In this document: piece after piece, positions 26,119 to 35,297 of the stretch
How positions within the stretch are numbered: position 1 is the stretch's first letter
Layout of the letters: each line of letters starts with the position of its first letter
DNA from: Bacteroidota bacterium
GTDB taxonomy: Bacteria; Bacteroidota; Bacteroidia; Flavobacteriales; Schleiferiaceae
Assembly (NCBI GenBank): GCA_024742495.1
Contig: JANSYJ010000002.1
Location: 558,001 to 622,000 of the forward strand
Reading direction: 5' to 3'
DNA length: 64,000 bases
Program-made: the position numbers and the translations under genes
Notes under the pieces: model-generated
Databases searched by the model: none
Told to the model about the DNA's origin: nothing
What the model saw: only the letters and a program-made list of their open reading frames with translations

Positions 26119-29100
26119 ATGAAGAAGATTTTGAATCTGCTATTGGGGCGCAAGTCGGCCTTGGTCTATATTTTATTATTTGCTCTCGCTATTGCGGTGG
26201 CCACCTTTATTGAAAATGATTTTGGTACCGATAGCGCCCAGAAGGTGATTTACAAGACTTTGTGGTTCGAGGTGCTCTTGGCCTTATTCGGATTATCAAT
26301 TCTCTACAATATGATTGAGATGCGACTTTTTCAGCGTCGCATGTGGTCGGTGGCCTGCTTTCATTTGGCGATTTTAGTAATTATCGCGGGAGCGGCTGTC
26401 ACGCGATATTTCGGCTATGAAGGAATGATGCACATTCGAGAAGCATCAAGCAGTAATAGCTTTTTGTCAAGTGAAACATACCTCAAGCTAAATTTCGAAA
26501 AAGACGGACAGATATACCCAATTGAAGAACCGGTTTTATGGTCTTCCTTAGGTGCCAATAATTTTAATGAATCCTATCAAATTGGCGCCGATATCATTGA
26601 GGTGAATTTAAAGCAATGTCTTGTAAATCCCGAATACTCCATGCAAGAAGTTGCCAATGGCTCGGCGATTTTAAAGTTAGTATTCGGCGGTGCCAATGGG
26701 CGTAAAGAGTATTTTCTGATGTACGGTACTAGCGCCAATTACGGCGGAGTTCCTTTTTACTTTGGTCCGGGAACTAAAGCAGGCTTTTTTAGCATTGGTC
26801 TAGGTGTCGATGGTCAGCCGATGGTTTATAGTGATCAAGATTACCGTTATCAAAGGATGGCCGATCGCCAACAGTTTTCCATTCCCAAAGATAGTGTGGC
26901 AGGCTTGGCATTGCGGAGCTTATACCAATGGGGGACGGCCTCCTTCGTTTTTGGCGATTATCTACCATCAGCTCAGCTAGACCGCCGCCAAGGCGCTTTA
27001 AAAATTGAATCAGCTTCTACCATTGGGCTTTTATTTGAAGTTAGGAAAGGCGATCAGACACAGGAATTATACCTCGAGGGTCGTAAGGCATTTCTTGGTC
27101 AGGAAGAGTTTTTGAACTTTGATGGTCTCCATCTTTCTATTAGTTATGGTGCTAAGCTTCGCGAACTTCCATTTTCGCTATTCCTCCATGATTTTGAAAT
27201 GGAAAGATATCCCGGAACTAATTCTCCCGCCTCTTATGCCAGTGAGGTGAGCTTGCAAGATTCAAGGACCGCCACTGCCTTCGACTTTCGAATTTTCATG
27301 AATAACATTTTAAATTATGATGGGTATCGCTTTTTTCAATCTTCCTATGATCGAGATGAGAAAGGCACCTATTTAAGCGTAAATAACGACTATTGGGGTT
27401 CCTTGCTGTCCTATATCGGTTATGGTCTTTTAACCTTAGGGATGCTATGGACCTTGGTTTCGGGCAATAGCAGATTCGCTATGCTTAGGAAGCAAGTGAA
27501 GGCTCTGCGTGCGAAACGTGCTGCGATTATTCTCTTACTTTTTAGCATTGCCCTTCCCATGCAGGCACAAAAAAAGCTGGAGTCGGAGCTGAGGGCGGTA
27601 GATGCGGTTCATGCCGAGCTTTTTAGTACCGTTTTGGTGCAGGATGTTCGCGGCCGCATGAAACCGATGCATACCCTAAGCAGAGAGGTTATTCGAAAAC
27701 TGATGGGCAAAGAAAGCTACCGTGGCTTAGATGCCGATCAGCTACTGCTTAGTGTTTGGGCCGATAACCAAGCTTGGTATGCCGAAGCAATGATTAAGCT
27801 TCCGCATCATCCCAAATTTGAGTCACTTGGATTTGAAGATGATTATCAGGCTTATAAGGCCTTCTTTAATCCCGATGGTAGCTATAAACTAAGCGCTGAG
27901 GTGCAAGCAGCTAATGCTGTTATTGACAAGGAAAAAGGAACCTGGGAAAAGGCCCTCTTGAAGCTCGATGAAAAAGTAAACATCTTTAATATGATGCTTT
28001 CGGGCTACCTATTAAAAGTAGTGCCATTGGAGGAGGATATTAATAACACCTGGGTTTCCGCTTATGCCCACGGTGAGCAAAGCTCTATTGTTGCCGATAA
28101 ACTTTTCCCTGCTTATAAAGAAGCGCTTAAACGAGGCCTGGAAAATGGCGATTTTAAATTGGCCAATGAGATTATTCTTGAGTTAATGAAGTATCAAAAC
28201 GCTCAAAGTCCAGAATTACTGCCTAGCGATGGACAGCGAAGTTTGGAAATACTCTTAAATAAGCTTAAGGTTTTTAATCGCTTGGCGCTGATCAATATCC
28301 TGTTGGGTTTAGGCTTTTTGGCCCTGCTTTTTATTCAGATTTTTAGGCCTCGTGCATCCTATCTAAAAGCTCATCAAATTCTATTTGGAGCAATGGCTTT
28401 GGCATTTATTCTTCACACTATTGGATTGGGCCTGCGCTGGTATGTTTCCGGTCGCGCGCCTTGGAGTAATGGTTATGAAAGTATGATATACATTGCTTGG
28501 ACTTCCAGCTTGGCAGGACTTCTTTTTAGTCGAAAAAGCAGCGGTGCCTTAGCGGCTACCAATGTATTAAGTGGCTTGGTGCTCATAATCGCAATGCTGA
28601 GTTATTTAAATCCGGAGATTACACCTTTAGTGCCGGTTCTACGATCGTATTGGCTAACTATTCACGTTTCACTGGAGGCTGGCTCCTATGGATTTCTCAT
28701 GTTGGGCGCCCTAATTGGCATTATTAATTTGATGCTGATGATTTTCCTTAGTCCGAATAATAAGAGTCGAATTAAAGACACCGTTTCAGAAATGACCAAG
28801 CTTAGCGAGATGACCTTAATTGGTGGACTTTTTATGCTGAGCATTGGAACCTATTTGGGTGGAGTTTGGGCCAATGAAAGTTGGGGCCGCTATTGGGGAT
28901 GGGATGCAAAGGAAACCTGGGCTTTGGTGTCTATTTTGGTTTATGCATTTTTATTGCACATGCGCTTTGTGCCAGGCCTTAGAGGTTTATTCGCTTTTAA
29001 CTTTGCCAGTCTCTTCGGCTTAGCCTCCATCATTATGACCTATTACGGAGTTAACTATTATTTAAGTGGCTTGCACAGCTATGCTGCTGGTGACCCAGTG

Positions 29101-29196
29101 CCAGTGCCGGCTTGGGTTTATTATTCCGTGGCCGGATTGATTTGTATTAGTGCTCTGGCTTGGTTTCGACAGCGTAAAATTTGGAGGACGAGCTAA
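26119..29196 (+). CDS. ccsBA: Fused cytochrome c synthetase CcsBA (ResB-CcsA fusion)
   Basis: 1025-aa multi-span inner-membrane protein that moves heme to the periplasm and links it to CxxCH motifs (system II). The N-terminal half is ResB/CcsB-like (spans near 14-33, 52-70 and 77-97, then a large periplasmic domain to about 430 and a span near 435-455). Residues about 490-720 form a second soluble region beginning with a signal-like span. The C-terminal third is CcsA, with the heme-handling WWD motif WGRYWGWDAKETW near 935 and conserved membrane His. Ends the operon, so the cytochromes are made together with their own maturation enzyme. Stops 4 bases inside the convergent vWA gene. Confidence 0.9.
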   Translation: MKKILNLLLGRKSALVYILLFALAIAVATFIENDFGTDSAQKVIYKTLWFEVLLALFGLSILYNMIEMRLFQRRMWSVACFHLAILVIIAGAAVTRYFGYEGMMHIREASSSNSFLSSETYLKLNFEKDGQIYPIEEPVLWSSLGANNFNESYQIGADIIEVNLKQCLVNPEYSMQEVANGSAILKLVFGGANGRKEYFLMYGTSANYGGVPFYFGPGTKAGFFSIGLGVDGQPMVYSDQDYRYQRMADRQQFSIPKDSVAGLALRSLYQWGTASFVFGDYLPSAQLDRRQGALKIESASTIGLLFEVRKGDQTQELYLEGRKAFLGQEEFLNFDGLHLSISYGAKLRELPFSLFLHDFEMERYPGTNSPASYASEVSLQDSRTATAFDFRIFMNNILNYDGYRFFQSSYDRDEKGTYLSVNNDYWGSLLSYIGYGLLTLGMLWTLVSGNSRFAMLRKQVKALRAKRAAIILLLFSIALPMQAQKKLESELRAVDAVHAELFSTVLVQDVRGRMKPMHTLSREVIRKLMGKESYRGLDADQLLLSVWADNQAWYAEAMIKLPHHPKFESLGFEDDYQAYKAFFNPDGSYKLSAEVQAANAVIDKEKGTWEKALLKLDEKVNIFNMMLSGYLLKVVPLEEDINNTWVSAYAHGEQSSIVADKLFPAYKEALKRGLENGDFKLANEIILELMKYQNAQSPELLPSDGQRSLEILLNKLKVFNRLALINILLGLGFLALLFIQIFRPRASYLKAHQILFGAMALAFILHTIGLGLRWYVSGRAPWSNGYESMIYIAWTSSLAGLLFSRKSSGALAATNVLSGLVLIIAMLSYLNPEITPLVPVLRSYWLTIHVSLEAGSYGFLMLGALIGIINLMLMIFLSPNNKSRIKDTVSEMTKLSEMTLIGGLFMLSIGTYLGGVWANESWGRYWGWDAKETWALVSILVYAFLLHMRFVPGLRGLFAFNFASLFGLASIIMTYYGVNYYLSGLHSYAAGDPVPVPAWVYYSVAGLICISALAWFRQRKIWRTS

Positions 29197-31109
29197 TACT
29201 CCCGCTGTACCTCTTGCATAAAAGCACGGATCACACTTTGTCGTGGACCTTTGTTATAAGGCTGCGAACGGTAATCGCATTTTAGGAGATTTGGGTCAAA
29301 AAGGAAATTTTCAAATTTTTCACGACTCACGGTGTAGAAGCTTTCGCTAAGCGGATCAAATAGGGCGGTGGCAGTGCGCATTTCAACTATGGGATCAATG
29401 GCAAAATAATATTGCAAAACACAGGTGCTTAAGTTTAATTCGGCTTCAGCCTGACTTAAATTAACCATCATGCTGCGAAGTCGAAGTAATTCAACCGTGG
29501 CTAAGTCGCTGAGCAGAATGATAACATTGGAGCGCTGATCATTAATGGTGGAGATATGAGTGAGCGCTTTTTGAACCCCGTACTTCGGTTTAGTTCCACC
29601 CAAAACTTCAATGCTACGAAGAATCGAATCTACCTGAAAGCTAGGAATATCGGCACGTTTTCCAGCTATAACTAATTCCGCTTCATGGTTAAAGAGACTA
29701 ATGGAAATAAGCGATTGAGGCGGTACTTTGCTATAGAGATCAAGGAGGCCTTTTCTAAAATCTTCATTTTCTTGAAGGGTGGAGCCAGAGTAATCAAAAA
29801 CAAAATGATAGTTCCTTTCCTTTGGGAAGCTATCCACACAGGGACAGGCTTCAGCATTAATGGCCTGAAATTGATTCTTGCTGATAGCATAAAAACTTCG
29901 ATGAATTTCGGGAGGACTAATGTGCATGTATCCGCCCATATAGGGTTTTAGGCGATTTACATTTAAAGCGCGATTGCCAATTTGGATGAAAATTAACTGC
30001 CGATGGTACTGTTCATATTGGCTTCGTACTAATTCCACCATTTCATCTTCTACGGGGAAACGTCCATCAGAAATAAGGATGACCAAGGCCGAATCGATGC
30101 TTTCTGTTGCTCGGCTGGCATAAGCCATTTTTAATCCTTCGAAAGCATTGGTAGATCCCTTTACTGAAACCCTTTGTAGGGCTTCATCAATCTTTTGGGC
30201 GCTGGCTCTATTCTTTTGGCCTTGCTCTAACAATTCCGCTTGGGCTGCGAATTTTGTAAAACTTAAGGGGCTGCCATCTGGCAAATCGTTTAGAAAGTCA
30301 CTTAACTCGTAGCGAAGGCTATCAAAATAGTCTTTCTTTAGCATAGACTCCGAAGCATCTAATGCAAATAGGTAGGGCCTCTGATTTTGTGGGCTTGGCG
30401 CTGAAGTCGGCGGTGCACAGCTACACTTAATACTATCCTTTAAGGGATTTAGGGAGATATTATCGAAAAGGTAAAAAGCTTGATCATGGTATCCATCCCG
30501 ATCAGGGAAGTATTCGATATTTAATGCCTTAAGCGAATAAGCCTTTTCCCTACCAAACTTGCCGATACTTATAAAGCGCTCACCGCCACTGGCTTCATAA
30601 TAAGCGCAGTACTTCTGCCACTTGCTATTGCTTATGGGCTTGCCTTCATTGGCGTAAATAGTGGCTTGCAAACTTTGGGGATCTTCAATTTCACGGAGAA
30701 GATTTTTATCCCGGTGAAGGATAAGCCCAATTTCCGAAGCGGCAAATTGCGAACTGCGATGCAATAGGACTTCAAAGCATAAACAATAGTTCTCACCTTG
30801 CTTTAATGGGGATTTCAATCTACCGCTGAGATAGCTATTGTAAGGCCGGTTCCAAAGATCACCAAGAATGAGCCCTATGGCCTTTTTTCCCTCTGCCGCT
30901 TTGGCGACATAAGCTTCTGGCTCAGCGAATAGATAAACCTCATTCTCTAGTGGGTTCCACCATGAAAAGAGAAGGTTTTCATCCTGCCCTATTTCAAAAA
31001 TGCCATCCTCTTTCTTGCTGACTTCAAAACTGGGGTTCTGCACCAAATTAGCTTGAGCAAAGCTTAATAATGGCCAGCATAGTAAGTATAGGATTTGCCT
31101 AAATCTCAT
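29193..31109 (-). CDS. Secreted protein with two von Willebrand factor A domains
   Basis: 638 aa. Signal peptide MRFRQILYLLCWPLLSFAQA. Residues about 22-225 form a jelly-roll/carbohydrate-binding-like domain (NLVQNPSFEVSKKE at its start, FYLFDNISL at its end), as in OmpA-linked Bacteroidota proteins. Two vWA domains follow, with metal sites LDASESM (near 250) and FDYSGST (near 435); DxSxS is intact in both. Probably a cell-surface protein-protein binding module. Convergent with ccsBA, overlapping it by 4 bases. Confidence 0.7.
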   Translation of the reverse strand: MRFRQILYLLCWPLLSFAQANLVQNPSFEVSKKEDGIFEIGQDENLLFSWWNPLENEVYLFAEPEAYVAKAAEGKKAIGLILGDLWNRPYNSYLSGRLKSPLKQGENYCLCFEVLLHRSSQFAASEIGLILHRDKNLLREIEDPQSLQATIYANEGKPISNSKWQKYCAYYEASGGERFISIGKFGREKAYSLKALNIEYFPDRDGYHDQAFYLFDNISLNPLKDSIKCSCAPPTSAPSPQNQRPYLFALDASESMLKKDYFDSLRYELSDFLNDLPDGSPLSFTKFAAQAELLEQGQKNRASAQKIDEALQRVSVKGSTNAFEGLKMAYASRATESIDSALVILISDGRFPVEDEMVELVRSQYEQYHRQLIFIQIGNRALNVNRLKPYMGGYMHISPPEIHRSFYAISKNQFQAINAEACPCVDSFPKERNYHFVFDYSGSTLQENEDFRKGLLDLYSKVPPQSLISISLFNHEAELVIAGKRADIPSFQVDSILRSIEVLGGTKPKYGVQKALTHISTINDQRSNVIILLSDLATVELLRLRSMMVNLSQAEAELNLSTCVLQYYFAIDPIVEMRTATALFDPLSESFYTVSREKFENFLFDPNLLKCDYRSQPYNKGPRQSVIRAFMQEVQREY

Positions 31110-31164
31110 ATTCGTAAAAACGACAAACAGCCTCAGGAGTTCAGGGTTTTAGGGATTAATTAGT

Positions 31165-32958
31165 CTATTCTCGCTTGGCCGTAAAAGTGCCATTGGGTTG
31201 CATAAGGATCATGTTCATGTTTTCCTCCTGAGCTTCAAATTTCACTTTATAGCCTTGCAGTCCTTCAATCCGAAATTCTTTATCGGCAATGGGAATCAAG
31301 CTGTATTCGGGCTGCCCCGGTACTAAGGCCATTAGAACACCATCTTTTACTGAAACTTGGATACTAATTCCTGAAAGGTGGTAAGCGCCAACAAGTGTCT
31401 CTAATTCGGCCGGACTTAATTCAAAATCAAGTGGTTTTCGTTTAAAGGATAGGGCCTCTAAAGTGGGTTCGAACTTTATATTAACCCCTTGGATGTCACC
31501 TAAATTATTAGTCTGGAAGTTTAACTTTAAAGATGAACCCGCTTCGATATCTACTTTATCATCCTCCATAAAATACAAATCGAAGATGTCGTAGAATTTT
31601 GGTTTTAGGTAGGCCTTTTCAATGGGGAATTTTGCGAATAGAGAATCATTGGTCGTGAATACTTTAAAACTTCCATATCCTGGATGATGATAAAAGCCTT
31701 GGTATTCTTCAGGCAGGTGCACCGAACTGCCCGGAATTTCCGTAACTGCTTCATTCTCCTGCGTTTCTTCCTCCGCTTTTTTGGCTTGATCTAATCGCTC
31801 CTTATGCAAGTCATGCCAATTGGTTTTATTCAGATCTAAAAGCATATCTGAAATAAGATTGCGTGCCAACGGGGGTAGGGAGGAGCCGTTTTGATTGCAG
31901 AGGATAACAATGCCTAAATCGTCTTCGGGGAACAAGCAAACATTGGCGGAAAAACCATCAATATTGCCGCCATGCTCCATGCGGTAATGTCCTTTATAGG
32001 AGGCTATAAACCAGCCATATCCGTAAGAAGCCAAATGGATATCGGGAAACTGAGGGTCGGAGATTCCACTGCCAATTAGCATTAAGGGGTTTTGGGCCTT
32101 TCTTATATAGGCCGCAGGTAAAACCTGTTGATCATTGTAATTTCCTTCATTCAGCCAAAGCTTTAGCCAGTTGGCCATTTCCTTTGCGCTGGAGTTAATG
32201 CTGCCCGCCGGACCCATGGCCGCAATATCATAATAGAGAAGGACCTTACTTTTTGAGTCTCCATCCAAACCATATCCTTTTGAAGCATTTTCATCTTGCT
32301 CTAAAGCGGAAATACTAAGGTTTGATCGCTTCATCTCCAGCGGATTAAAAAAATCAGACTGAATATTGGCTTCCCAGGATTTACCGCTAATTTTTTCGGC
32401 AATCATTCCTTGAGCGAGGAACATGAAATTATTGTAATACCAATTTTGCCTCAGGCCACTAAAGGGTTCTTGAAATTCTACTCGGGCTAAGAGGCTATCG
32501 CGATTTTGAGTAGGGAATAAATACCAAGAGAAATCATGGCGCGGTAAACCGCTGCGATGCGAGACCATATCAAGCACCTTCAATTGATTGTTGAGCTCAT
32601 CATTATAGAATTTTAAATCTGGGAGGTAATCGCTGGGACTGTCCTCAAAGGAAAAATCACCCTCGGCTTCCATCGCGCCAAGCAAAGCCGTGGTAAAAGC
32701 CTTGGAACTGGATCCAATTGCAAAAAGAGTGTTTTCATCTGCTTTAAGCTTATTCTCCAAATCTCGATAACCAAAGCCCTTGGCATAAATAAGTTCATCC
32801 TTATGTACAATGGCCACCGAGAAACCTACCGTTTTGGTTAAAGCTTGCAGCTCAGCTAGTTTTTTATCAAGCTTTTTAGCGTCCAGCTTTAGCTGTGCGA
32901 ATCCTATGGTGGAGCAAGCAAGAAATAAAAGTAGAAATAGAGGTCGGAGGAATTTCAT
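31165..32958 (-). CDS. Beta-lactamase-family serine hydrolase (class C / penicillin-binding-like)
   Basis: 597 aa with a signal peptide. The catalytic domain covers residues about 25-390: nucleophile motif SSKAF (SxxK) in AIGSSSKAFTTALLG near 85, the YNN motif in NWYYNNFMFLAQ near 175, and an HGG triad in YRMEHGGNIDGFS near 335. The C-terminal 170 residues are a lipocalin-like beta domain common in Bacteroidota serine hydrolases of this family (Pab87/FmtA-like). Likely a periplasmic peptidase or esterase rather than an antibiotic-resistance enzyme. Confidence 0.85.
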   Translation of the reverse strand: MKFLRPLFLLLFLACSTIGFAQLKLDAKKLDKKLAELQALTKTVGFSVAIVHKDELIYAKGFGYRDLENKLKADENTLFAIGSSSKAFTTALLGAMEAEGDFSFEDSPSDYLPDLKFYNDELNNQLKVLDMVSHRSGLPRHDFSWYLFPTQNRDSLLARVEFQEPFSGLRQNWYYNNFMFLAQGMIAEKISGKSWEANIQSDFFNPLEMKRSNLSISALEQDENASKGYGLDGDSKSKVLLYYDIAAMGPAGSINSSAKEMANWLKLWLNEGNYNDQQVLPAAYIRKAQNPLMLIGSGISDPQFPDIHLASYGYGWFIASYKGHYRMEHGGNIDGFSANVCLFPEDDLGIVILCNQNGSSLPPLARNLISDMLLDLNKTNWHDLHKERLDQAKKAEEETQENEAVTEIPGSSVHLPEEYQGFYHHPGYGSFKVFTTNDSLFAKFPIEKAYLKPKFYDIFDLYFMEDDKVDIEAGSSLKLNFQTNNLGDIQGVNIKFEPTLEALSFKRKPLDFELSPAELETLVGAYHLSGISIQVSVKDGVLMALVPGQPEYSLIPIADKEFRIEGLQGYKVKFEAQEENMNMILMQPNGTFTAKRE

Positions 32959-32988
32959 AGGGTGATATTTTCCCTAAAGGTATTAATC

Positions 32989-34017
32989 CTAAAGTGGTCT
33001 TCGAATCAAGACTATCTTATCATCTAGAATACGCATTTTGTAATAGAGATAAGCTGCCTTTTTCAGCTCCTCATCCTTGAGTTTAGGATTGAGCCTTAGA
33101 GCCAATAGCAGTTCATTAGACACATCGATACTATTGCTAGCTTCCCCTTTATACAGCTCAAGGCTGAAAAAAATGGCTTCATTATCGGCATTGGTGTAAA
33201 TAGTATCCGGTGGTAGTTCATAAAAAACGGTTTGATCAGATTGATTGAGGTAATCCGCATCACCAAAGGGATTTTGAAAGCGGATTTCCACCACTTTAAT
33301 ACTAGAGTCTATTGGCTCAAGCTTTCTTTTACTGTTTTGCTCTACAGTTTTAAAGCGCCGGTATAGGTATTCGGAGTGCAGAGTATCACATACTTTTACT
33401 TTAGTATTCTCCACGGGGAGATTGGATTTTAGTAGCTTTAATTCAAACTTTCGCTCATTAAAATTACCGCTGAGTTCATAGACCTGATCGCATAGTTGTT
33501 GTTCCGTTTTAGTCATGGCCTGGAAGCAGATGCTGTCAAGATCTAAAAGAGTATGCGGAGAGATATGGGCATAAAACTCAAATTTTTCATGGCTCCATTT
33601 CTCATCCAGTTGTTGCCAGAAGTGATCTTCAGATGTTTTAATACTGCGAGTCTCAGATGCCACTGAATCGAAAAATGTGGACGAATACTGCTTATTGATA
33701 TAGGGAATGGAAAATTGGTTATAAGCCTGTTCAAAACAACAAACGATAAACTGATTATTATGCTTAACGCGGATGCCTTGGTGCTTTAAAACCTGATAGT
33801 AAATCGCCTGGCTGCGGTGATTTGGACCAGTATGGCTTTGGAAAACATAGCAATAGCCCTCTTTTAAATGCTTTTGAAAGACTTGCTGCGCGCTATCTAA
33901 ATCCTCTTCTTCAAAATAGCGTTGGTCATTCGGCTCCAGCTCCCATTGGCCCCAAAGATTGCTACTGGAAAAGACTGAGAAACTCAGAAGGAGCAAGTAT
34001 TTAATGCCGTTTTTCAT
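32989..34017 (-). CDS. Hypothetical secreted protein
   Basis: 342 aa. Signal peptide MKNGIKYLLLLSFSVFSSSNLWGQ. The rest is soluble and mixed alpha/beta, rich in Glu/Lys/Tyr with several Cys (CYVFQ, CCFEQA, CFQAM, LCDQV, KVCDTL). No recognised domain. It lies 30 bases upstream of the serine hydrolase on the same strand, so the two may be co-transcribed. Confidence 0.6.
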   Translation of the reverse strand: MKNGIKYLLLLSFSVFSSSNLWGQWELEPNDQRYFEEEDLDSAQQVFQKHLKEGYCYVFQSHTGPNHRSQAIYYQVLKHQGIRVKHNNQFIVCCFEQAYNQFSIPYINKQYSSTFFDSVASETRSIKTSEDHFWQQLDEKWSHEKFEFYAHISPHTLLDLDSICFQAMTKTEQQLCDQVYELSGNFNERKFELKLLKSNLPVENTKVKVCDTLHSEYLYRRFKTVEQNSKRKLEPIDSSIKVVEIRFQNPFGDADYLNQSDQTVFYELPPDTIYTNADNEAIFFSLELYKGEASNSIDVSNELLLALRLNPKLKDEELKKAAYLYYKMRILDDKIVLIRRPL

Positions 34018-34091
34018 CTATCAAAATGATTTAGCCTAAGGTAAAGACATAAGTAATGGAGGGGAAAATCTGCTGCTGCTTTTTTTCTTAT

Positions 34092-35060
34092 TCACGAATT
34101 GCGGGCCTTTTTTAGGCGGTAGCTGGTTTTGTTAAAGCTTCCGGTGCTTTCGAAAAGATTCATTTCAATGCCTGCTTTTAGATCGCGGCTAGCGGTGGCC
34201 GAGGAAATGGTCTTAAAAATGTTCATGTAATCCTTTCTGGTGAAATCGCCTTTCTGCTTTGCGCTAAAGTATTTCAAGCGATCCATTTGGCTCAAAGGAT
34301 TGTTGTTGTATTTGAGGATTTCAGATAAGGACTCATTGATGATCCTTAGCATATATTCAATAAAAAGAGTAGAATTTCCCGCTTTGTCGCATTCTGCTAG
34401 AACGCGATAGTATTCATCTTGACTTTGGCTAATTAGAGACTCGAAGGGTAGGTGTTCAAAAACCTCATAATCGTCATAAAGGATCAAGGTTTGCCATAAG
34501 CGCCCCATCCTTCCATTTCCATCTAGGAATGGATGGATAAACGCCATTTCGTAATGAAATACACAGCTTTTAATTAGGCCTAGTTCATCGGGGTCATTTA
34601 AATATTCGAAAAGCGCACGCATTAAAAAAGGTACCTTCGATGGAGGAGGGGCAAAGTGAGCAACTTTATCTCCTTTTACAATGCCAACTTCTTTGCTTCT
34701 ATAGCTTCCAGGATTAACAAGCAGATCCTCCATTAAGGTTTTATGAGCACTTAAAAAGGATTTTTCCGATTTGGGGTCTAGGGCATCTAGGTTTTCATAA
34801 ATCCTAATTGCATTAAGAACTTCTTTGATGTCTTTTATAGGACCAATCACCGGTTCATTATCAATTAATCCAGATATCTGTTCTTCACTTAAGGTGTTGC
34901 CCTCAATTTTAAGGGAGTTATGAATAGTTCTAATTTTATTCTGTTTCCTCAGTTGAGGACTAGGTTTATCCATGAAACCAGATTTTACCGCTCCAATTTT
35001 TTCAGAGACTTCTGAAATCAGCTTTAGAATCTTAGCATTTATATGATAAGGTGGCTTCAT
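34092..35060 (-). CDS. Fic-domain protein (AMPylase/NMPylase), class II
   Basis: 322 aa from the ATG at 35060 (MKPPYHINAKI); a longer frame begins at 35099, but a palindromic operator lies between them, so the inner start is preferred. The N-terminal inhibitory motif SLKIEG (S/TxxxE-G/N) marks a class II Fic, which is autoinhibited. The Fic core near residue 190 reads HPFLDGNGRMGR (HxFx(D/E)GNGRxxR), so catalysis is possible. The C-terminal part (about 250-322) is a winged-helix-like domain (RDLKAGIEMNLFESTG). Fic enzymes transfer AMP from ATP to a target hydroxyl. The target is unknown. Confidence 0.9.
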   Translation of the reverse strand: MKPPYHINAKILKLISEVSEKIGAVKSGFMDKPSPQLRKQNKIRTIHNSLKIEGNTLSEEQISGLIDNEPVIGPIKDIKEVLNAIRIYENLDALDPKSEKSFLSAHKTLMEDLLVNPGSYRSKEVGIVKGDKVAHFAPPPSKVPFLMRALFEYLNDPDELGLIKSCVFHYEMAFIHPFLDGNGRMGRLWQTLILYDDYEVFEHLPFESLISQSQDEYYRVLAECDKAGNSTLFIEYMLRIINESLSEILKYNNNPLSQMDRLKYFSAKQKGDFTRKDYMNIFKTISSATASRDLKAGIEMNLFESTGSFNKTSYRLKKARNS

Positions 35061-35062
35061 GG

Positions 35063-35080
35063 TAGTATCATATGATACTA
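35063..35080. promoter_or_regulatory. Perfect 18-bp palindrome upstream of the Fic gene
   Basis: TAGTATCATATGATACTA is a perfect inverted repeat lying 2 bases upstream of the preferred start of the Fic gene. It is the size and symmetry of a dimeric repressor operator. The winged-helix tail of the Fic protein makes self-control plausible. Confidence 0.6.
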
Positions 35081-35297
35081 TCAAAGTTAAGCTTTCCAAA
35101 CAAAACCAATAAGCTTTGAGCTAGATCTTTGAGAAAGAAAATATTTGGCAAACTTAAGTTTTCGACTCTCCAAATCTATGCGAAGAAATTCCATCAAGCT
35201 AAGGTTCTGGAATTCGCAAAATGATACTTAAAGGTTTTGAAAAGGAATTATGAATAGTCGCTAGATGCAGAGCTTGGTATGAGCCGTTATTTTTTTT

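Noticed and set aside
31165-32958. Antibiotic-resistance beta-lactamase
   Set aside because: The SxxK serine hydrolase has a lipocalin-like tail and belongs to a broad peptidase/esterase group; nothing points to resistance.
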